Source of the DNA: Cytophagales bacterium
Lineage (GTDB): Bacteria > Bacteroidota > Bacteroidia > Cytophagales > Spirosomataceae
Assembly: GCA_013298865.1 (NCBI GenBank)
Contig: JAAFJL010000033.1
Location: 1 to 38,445, forward strand
Direction: 5' to 3'
DNA: 38,445 bases
The stretch's first letter is position 1, and each line of letters starts with the position of its first letter. Position numbers and translations under genes: made by a program. Under the pieces are notes generated by a model. It was not told the origin of the DNA. It was given only the letters and a program-made list of their open reading frames with translations, and did no database searches. Below, piece after piece: positions 34,856 to 38,445 of this stretch.

Positions 34856-34925
34856 CAAAAATAAAAGGAGTTTTTTATACTTTACTCCTTTTGTAGAAAT
34901 ATTTGTGGGTAATACCTCCTTTAAC
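34856..34925 (-). promoter_or_regulatory. rep: rep promoter/operator region with iteron-like dyad
   Basis: CAAAAATA at 34856-34863 reads TATTTTTG on the minus strand, a -7 element 27 bp before the rep start. Overlapping it is a dyad AAAAGGAGT (34863-34871) / ACTCCTTTT (34884-34892), carrying the same ACTCC core as the origin iterons. A degenerate iteron GTGGGTAATACCTCCTTTAA lies at 34905-34924. This matches autorepression by a Rep dimer. Confidence 0.65.
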
Positions 34926-34986
34926 ATCAAATACTATTTTTGGACAACCGTATTAATATGGATATTTCACCTCTTTTTTTAATTAA

Positions 34987-35900
34987 TTTAAGTTGTAACG
35001 TTCATAAGATTGTAAAAGCGAGTACAAAGAGTAGTATTTTTAATAAAAAACCCTCTGTAGAAGTCGCATGAATATGCCTTGGTAATAAATCTGTTATCAT
35101 AGAAAACGAATTTTCAATTTGTTTTCTAATATGACTTTTAAGAAATGCTTGAAACGGGAGATCTTTTCGCTTAGAATTACTTTTTCGATGAGGTTTGAGA
35201 TAAATTTGTTCACATTCATAGAGCAAATCCTCTTCATTGTAGTCATTGTAAGCCTTATCACCATATAAATTACTGCCTTCTTCCAAGTTGATTTGCGTAC
35301 ATTGAAAGGCAGTTACATCGCCTGTTTCACCACAAAAAACGTCAAATTGTACAGGTATTCCATCTTCGGTAGTAATAATTTGTATTTTGAAACCATAGAA
35401 CCATTCCTTCTTACTATTGTTGAAACCCCGATAGTTTTCACCAGTAAGTAAACGACAATTTTTGATTCGGATATTGCGACATACAGCAACAGGAAATGTG
35501 TCAATAATATAATTTTTGGATATGTTTAGAGATTTTATAGTATGACTTAAATGCTTGAAAATCAATTCAATAATGGGTTTTAGGCGGTGTAATCTCATAG
35601 AAAAAACGCCTTTGTCTAAACGATAAAATCCTTCGTATGAAGCTAAAAAATCTAACGCTGTGTGATAGTTACCTTTGAATTTTTTAGCGGCAATTAACGC
35701 TGTGGTAATTACCTGAGCATCTGTGAATTTGCGTTGTTTATCTGTTTTTGTATTGATTCCTTGTAAGAAATCATCTACAAAACAGTAAATGATTAAAACA
35801 TTGTCTGAGAATGTGTCGGATAGCATATAATTTGTTGTTTGGAAACTCAAAATTAATGCAGGATGACCATTCTCAGATTTTAAATAGGTTACAACTTAAA
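34987..35900 (-). mobile_element. IS982-family insertion sequence with 8-bp target duplication
   Basis: Terminal inverted repeats TTTAAGTTGTAAC (34987-34999) and GTTACAACTTAAA (35888-35900) bound a 914-bp element. They are flanked by TTAATTAA at 34979-34986 and 35901-35908. Because TTAATTAA is itself palindromic, the exact split between inverted repeat and duplication could shift by a few bases. The transposase fills the element and appears intact. The IS separates the rep operator from the iteron origin. Confidence 0.85.
35002..35850 (-). CDS. IS982-family DDE transposase
   Basis: The 282-residue transposase has an N-terminal helical part with RKFTDAQVITTALIAAKKFK, then the catalytic region: first Asp in NYIIDTFPVAVC (about residue 117), second in GSNLYGDKAYNDYNEEDLL (about 195), and Glu in RKQIENSFSMITDLLPRHIH (about 253). 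It ends LLKILLFVLAFTIL. This layout and the DKAYND motif are those of IS982 transposases. Length is normal for the family, with no frameshift or internal stop, so the element may be active. It reads toward rep. Confidence 0.93.
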   Translation of the reverse strand: MSFQTTNYMLSDTFSDNVLIIYCFVDDFLQGINTKTDKQRKFTDAQVITTALIAAKKFKGNYHTALDFLASYEGFYRLDKGVFSMRLHRLKPIIELIFKHLSHTIKSLNISKNYIIDTFPVAVCRNIRIKNCRLLTGENYRGFNNSKKEWFYGFKIQIITTEDGIPVQFDVFCGETGDVTAFQCTQINLEEGSNLYGDKAYNDYNEEDLLYECEQIYLKPHRKSNSKRKDLPFQAFLKSHIRKQIENSFSMITDLLPRHIHATSTEGFLLKILLFVLAFTIL

Positions 35901-36141
35901 TTAATTAACAATACCCTCTCAATTCCATATTATAAAATAAAGTTTTGAAGAGTAGTCGTAAAACATTGATAATAAGCACTCTATAATGTCTATTAAGGCT
36001 AAAACACAATAAATAAACGTATCTTAATTGAAATAATTATGTGTGTTTTATTAGAGAGACTTTGGAAGTAATTACAATTATATTTTATGGTACTCAAATT
36101 ATAATAATTGAATGAAAAATCGACTCACTAAGAGTAAGTAC

Positions 36142-36239
36142 AGTGGGGAAAAACTCCTATAAGAGTGGGGAAAAACTCCTATAACGTGCAATCACAGTGG
36201 GAAAAAACTCCTATAAGAGTGGGAAAAAACTCCTATAAC
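36142..36239. repeat. Four 22-bp iterons in two tandem pairs
   Basis: The units AGTGGGRAAAAACTCCTATA plus AG or AC lie at 36142-36163, 36164-36185, 36196-36217 and 36218-36239. Each pair is exactly tandem, and the pairs are offset by 54 bp with GTGCAATCAC between them. The first pair has GGGGAAAAA, the second GGGAAAAAA. The 22-bp period is typical of Rep_3 iterons. Confidence 0.92.
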
Positions 36240-36240
36240 G

Positions 36241-36275
36241 TGCTGTAACTATTTGATTACCAAGTAGTTACAGCA
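36241..36275. repeat. 11-bp inverted repeat next to the iterons
   Basis: TGCTGTAACTA (36241-36251) and TAGTTACAGCA (36265-36275) pair perfectly around a 13-nt spacer, starting two bases after the last iteron. It may bind a host factor or mark the edge of the origin. Confidence 0.75.
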
Positions 36276-36440
36276 TCCCTAAATCAATCAAATATTTTGA
36301 ATTAAATACTTTAAATATCAATGAAAATTACTAAAAATAATAGTGTTTAAGTCATATTGTGCTAATACATCTCCCTGAGATGAAATTTTCATCTTAATTT
36401 CATTTTTAAAGTAATTTGATGATTTAAAATATACAGCCGA

Positions 36441-36462
36441 GTGGGTAAAAACTCCCTTAACG
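36441..36462. repeat. Divergent fifth iteron
   Basis: GTGGGTAAAAACTCCCTTAA followed by CG matches the iteron core GTGGGnAAAAACTCC but differs in the 3' half. It closely resembles the degenerate copy at the rep promoter (34905-34924), suggesting a site with a regulatory role. Confidence 0.7.
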
Positions 36463-36490
36463 ATATATTATAATAAATATCTAAATATTT

Positions 36491-36564
36491 TTTAATGTAA
36501 TATGCTGATAATCAATATATTACATTAAAGGAGTTTTTGATTAAAAACTCCTTTAATGTAATAT
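36491..36564. repeat. Three-copy inverted repeat with 22-bp hairpin
   Basis: The 13-mer TTTAATGTAATAT occurs at 36491-36503 and 36552-36564 and in reverse complement at 36517-36529. The last two bracket GGAGTTTTT/AAAAACTCC, giving a perfect hairpin with 22-bp arms (36517-36538, 36543-36564) and a GATT loop. The first and second copies can pair instead, so two alternative structures are possible. Confidence 0.85.
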
Positions 36565-36730
36565 TCTTATTTAAAATTATTGGTATAAGTTTTAAACTAC
36601 TCTAATCACTCAGTAAAATCTAAAAAAGAAATGCTTTCAAAATTAATATTTCGTAGAGAAATATTAATTTGATTTTTATAAGAAAACCTCAGAGCCATTT
36701 TTGAAAAGTCAAACCTTGACCATTTTTTTC

Positions 36731-37261
36731 CTAATTCTTAACTTCTCTCATTTTAACCCGACTGACCATATCGCCAATGGTCAAACTATTGGTAATTTTA
36801 GTAATTGTTAAATCAACTGCGGTGGCATTTTCATAAGCGTAATCCTGAGCCACGCAAACATCCTTGATTTTATTGGCATCCGCTTTTTGAAGTCGGATTA
36901 ATCGGAAGGATTCTAAAATATTGGTATGTCCATTAATTAAGAATAACAAGACATTTTGCCCTTCCGTATTGAGCCATATATCCGCCATATCATCGGCAAT
37001 CAGATGCACATTAATTGTTACGTCAAAAACCCATTGCGTTCTCCCCATTTTAAACGAAGTGAGAAAAAAGGGAATATTCTGACTTTCAAAAATACCGTAC
37101 TCAATTGGACCACTCCGCCAAGCCTTGATGTCTTGCTCCGAAGGATTGGGCAAATAATAGCAAATATTAAAAAAAGAGTCCGTTAATTGGCAACGGCAAA
37201 ACTCCGAACCATTGGCTTTATTGTGTAAAGGAAAAGGTTTTCCCAAGTCAAAAACGACCAT
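36731..37261 (-). CDS. Hypothetical protein, last gene of the transfer-like operon
   Basis: The 176-residue protein has no recognised family. It lacks a signal peptide and membrane helix and looks like a compact alpha/beta or beta-rich fold (GRTQWVFDVTINVHLIADDM, EGQNVLLFLINGHTNILESF). It begins 103 bp after the TraE-like gene on the minus strand, with a hairpin in the gap. A mutated fragment of its own coding sequence (residues about 50-71) is present at 37714-37777, so the gene was once duplicated here. Its steady association with the TraE-like gene suggests a role in the same process. Confidence 0.75.
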   Translation of the reverse strand: MVVFDLGKPFPLHNKANGSEFCRCQLTDSFFNICYYLPNPSEQDIKAWRSGPIEYGIFESQNIPFFLTSFKMGRTQWVFDVTINVHLIADDMADIWLNTEGQNVLLFLINGHTNILESFRLIRLQKADANKIKDVCVAQDYAYENATAVDLTITKITNSLTIGDMVSRVKMREVKN

Positions 37262-37283
37262 AAAAAATTTGTTTAAGCCCTAT

Positions 37284-37305
37284 AAAAATCAAATAAGCCC
37301 CTCAT
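37284..37305. repeat. Leader direct repeat, copy 1
   Basis: AAAAATCAAATAAGCCCCTC followed by AT is repeated at 37779-37800 with two mismatches. This copy lies 23 bp upstream of the 176-residue gene start; the other abuts the decayed copy of that gene. Confidence 0.85.
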
Positions 37306-37306
37306 A

Positions 37307-37335
37307 GTTACAAGCCCCCATAAGGGACTTGTAAC
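37307..37335 (-). promoter_or_regulatory. Hairpin between the TraE-like gene and the 176-residue gene
   Basis: GTTACAAG (37307-37314) pairs with CTTGTAAC (37328-37335), extended by CCC/GGG after one mismatch. No T-run follows on the minus strand, so partial termination or mRNA stabilisation is more likely than full termination. Confidence 0.5.
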
Positions 37336-37364
37336 CGATTGGGCGTTCTCTTTCTTCTTCTTTT

Positions 37365-37637
37365 TTACTTGCCAAACACCGAAAATAATATGGTACTGAG
37401 CATGAGTAGCGTTAAATAACTTCCAAACCAAGTCATCGCCGCAGGTTGTACATCGGAAGCCCCACTTTTCCATTTGTTCCAGACTTTCACCGACCCGATG
37501 ATGCCCACAAGGATAAGCAGGACATTCGTGATTTTATTGACTATTTGCGGAGCAGTTGCCATCGCTCCAATGAACAAAAAAAGGAAGGATAGTCCAAGCA
37601 CGATTTGTACTTGATTGTTTTTTAGGAGTTGTTTCAT
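37365..37637 (-). CDS. TraE/VirB2-like membrane protein (DUF4134)
   Basis: The 90-residue protein matches the pilin-like TraE (DUF4134) family of Bacteroidota conjugative transposons. The first hydrophobic segment is VLGLSFLFLFIGAMATA, a second is ITNVLLILVGIIGSVKVWNK, and the signature KVWNKWKSGASDVQPAAMTWFG leads into LLMLSTILFSVFGK. In transfer systems this protein is thought to be the VirB2-type pilus subunit. Here the usual partners (VirB4-like TraG, TraJ-TraN, coupling protein) are missing. It sits between the coiled-coil membrane gene and the 176-residue gene. The ATG at 37637 leaves a short polar leader, MKQLLKNNQ, before the first helix. Confidence 0.85.
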   Translation of the reverse strand: MKQLLKNNQVQIVLGLSFLFLFIGAMATAPQIVNKITNVLLILVGIIGSVKVWNKWKSGASDVQPAAMTWFGSYLTLLMLSTILFSVFGK

Positions 37638-37713
37638 GGGATTAAATTGATTAAATTATTGTTAAAAAATAGTTTACAATTTTTCTTTCTACTTTTAAGA
37701 AAGGTGTTCGTTC

Positions 37714-37777
37714 TAAACGAATTGAGAAAAAAAGGAATATTCTGACTTTCAAAAATGCCGTACTCAATTGGACTACT
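37714..37777 (-). pseudogene. Decayed fragment of a second copy of the 176-residue gene
   Basis: These 64 bases match 37051-37114 at 60 positions. On the minus strand they read SSPIEYGIFESQNIPFFLNS, against SGPIEYGIFESQNIPFFLTS in the intact gene. The matching leader repeat lies immediately upstream (37779-37800), so the first 49 or so codons are deleted and the rest of the gene is gone. Confidence 0.85.
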
Positions 37778-37778
37778 T

Positions 37779-37800
37779 AAAAATCAAGTAAGCCCCTGAT
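37779..37800. repeat. Leader direct repeat, copy 2
   Basis: This is the second copy of the 22-bp leader repeat (two mismatches to 37284-37305). It lies just after the coiled-coil gene and directly next to the decayed gene fragment. Confidence 0.85.
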
Positions 37801-37812
37801 TAAATTGCCTAA

Positions 37813-38445
37813 TCATGGCGAATCCATACCAGTTGTATCTACATAAGCAGGATTTTTATCCAATGACAAAGGCACAAGGATTCTATCATTGGTTTTATCA
37901 AAGTAGTAATTAACCCCCACTTTTACTTTTTCATCCTTTTTAGGAATGGTAAGGGCTAAAAATTCTCCCACAAACTTAGCCTTAGAAGGATTTACCACTA
38001 ATGTTCCCTCCCGACAGAGCGATTGGTATTTGTAAATGGCAGGATAATCTTTCAAGGTTTTAGTAATCCTTTGGTAAGCCGCTTGTTGAATGTAGTAGGA
38101 ATACGCCAAATTTATCAACATAACAGCAGGAATCACAAAAGCCAAGCCAATGAAACCATATTTAGAGAAGTTTCCCCAAAGAGCCACCTTGGGATTATCC
38201 GTAACGATTTGCCCCTTTCTACTTTCAATGACTTTGGTAGCTTTTTGAACAGCATCCGTATAATTAAGGTGTTGTATTTTATCCGCTTCGATTTTATCGG
38301 TGAGTAGTTTAATTTGTTGATTATACTTATCCTCATTTTTTTGGTGTAGTCGCTCGAAATTATCGTGGAGCATTTTAGTATGGTCAATCTGTTTTTTTTC
38401 TAAGAGATTCATTTGTTCAAGACTCGCTTTTTTTTGAGCTTCAAA
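37813..38445 (-). CDS. Coiled-coil membrane protein, main part (continues from base 234 across the junction)
   Basis: This is the C-terminal portion of the 246-residue protein whose start is at base 234. The frame is open to the window end, and the internal Met at 38412 is not the start. In whole-protein numbering, residues about 30-110 form a charged helix (EKKQIDHTKMLHDNFERLHQ and onward), a membrane helix is at about 132-155 (YGFIGLAFVIPAVMLINLAY), and the last 90 residues form a folded domain with KVKVGVNYYFDKTNDRILVP. The helix-membrane-domain plan suits an inner-membrane protein with a cytoplasmic coiled coil that could contact the ParA-like ATPase encoded just upstream. The family is not recognised. 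Confidence 0.85.
   Translation of the reverse strand, partial: FEAQKKASLEQMNLLEKKQIDHTKMLHDNFERLHQKNEDKYNQQIKLLTDKIEADKIQHLNYTDAVQKATKVIESRKGQIVTDNPKVALWGNFSKYGFIGLAFVIPAVMLINLAYSYYIQQAAYQRITKTLKDYPAIYKYQSLCREGTLVVNPSKAKFVGEFLALTIPKKDEKVKVGVNYYFDKTNDRILVPLSLDKNPAYVDTTGMDSP
38320..38445. repeat. Terminal redundancy, right copy (circle junction)
   Basis: This segment is identical to bases 1-126. See the left copy: it is the overlap of a circular contig. Confidence 0.95.

Larger units (their letters stand above)
36120..36600. other. oriV: Probable vegetative origin of replication (oriV)
   Basis: This non-coding block holds four 22-bp iterons, a fifth divergent iteron and three kinds of inverted repeat within very AT-rich DNA suitable for strand opening. 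The repeats share the ACTCC core seen at the rep promoter. The flanking stretches 35909-36119 and 36601-36730 hold nothing else I can identify. Confidence 0.8.

Noticed and set aside
36731..38445. Complete conjugation system
   Set aside because: Only a TraE-like protein is recognisable; VirB4-like, coupling and channel genes are absent from the whole circle.
1..38445. Prophage or phage genome
   Set aside because: No capsid, terminase, portal or tail gene is present; rep, par, iterons and mob genes indicate a plasmid.

Overview
The window is a complete circular replicon. Bases 1-126 are identical to bases 38320-38445, so the circle is about 38,319 bp and one gene runs across the join. The host is very probably a member of the Bacteroidota, perhaps a freshwater Cytophagales-type bacterium (phylum more certain than family). 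Evidence: low-GC DNA; signal peptides that end in Gln (FAQ, FSQ, YGQ); a DUF4134/TraE-type protein; a Bacteroidota-style MobA/MobC pair; very large secreted RHS proteins; and promoter-like TTG-n19-TAnnTTTG sequences.

Backbone: a Rep_3-type initiator (33852-34829, minus) is autoregulated through a dyad and is served by an iteron origin at about 36120-36600, with four 22-bp iterons in two tandem pairs. An IS982-family insertion sequence with an 8-bp target duplication sits between rep and the iterons. A ParA plus small DNA-binding partner operon (32707-33728, minus) has a 17-bp inverted repeat laid over its promoter. Mobilization is by mobC-mobA (2120-3561, plus). Divergent from these is a minus-strand operon that crosses the circle junction: HTH-like protein, ParA-like ATPase, coiled-coil membrane protein, TraE/VirB2-like DUF4134 protein and a 176-aa unknown protein. 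No other type IV secretion genes are present.

Cargo, all on plus except the recombinase: small secreted proteins (3962-5037); a 2388-residue RHS protein with a private C-terminus followed by small membrane and secreted proteins (5327-14597); a lone LytTR regulator; a NUMOD4-HNH protein with seven NUMOD1-type repeats (15463-17475); a lipoprotein of the cholesterol-dependent-cytolysin fold with what looks like a C2 domain in place of domain 4 (17893-19488); then, after only 31 bp, a complete QatABCD anti-phage system (19520-24379); a serine recombinase; a type IIG restriction-methylation enzyme preceded by a 12-bp repeat array; an Rpn/PDDEXK nuclease; a 21-bp minisatellite; and a possible PD-(D/E)XK protein.

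Taken together this is a mobilizable plasmid specialised in conflict: defence against phage (Qat, type IIG), possible attack on neighbours or predators (RHS, pore-former), and DNA-cutting enzymes. The two points most worth pursuing are the cytolysin-C2 lipoprotein joined to Qat, and the reduced TraE/ParA-like operon beside the mobilization genes.
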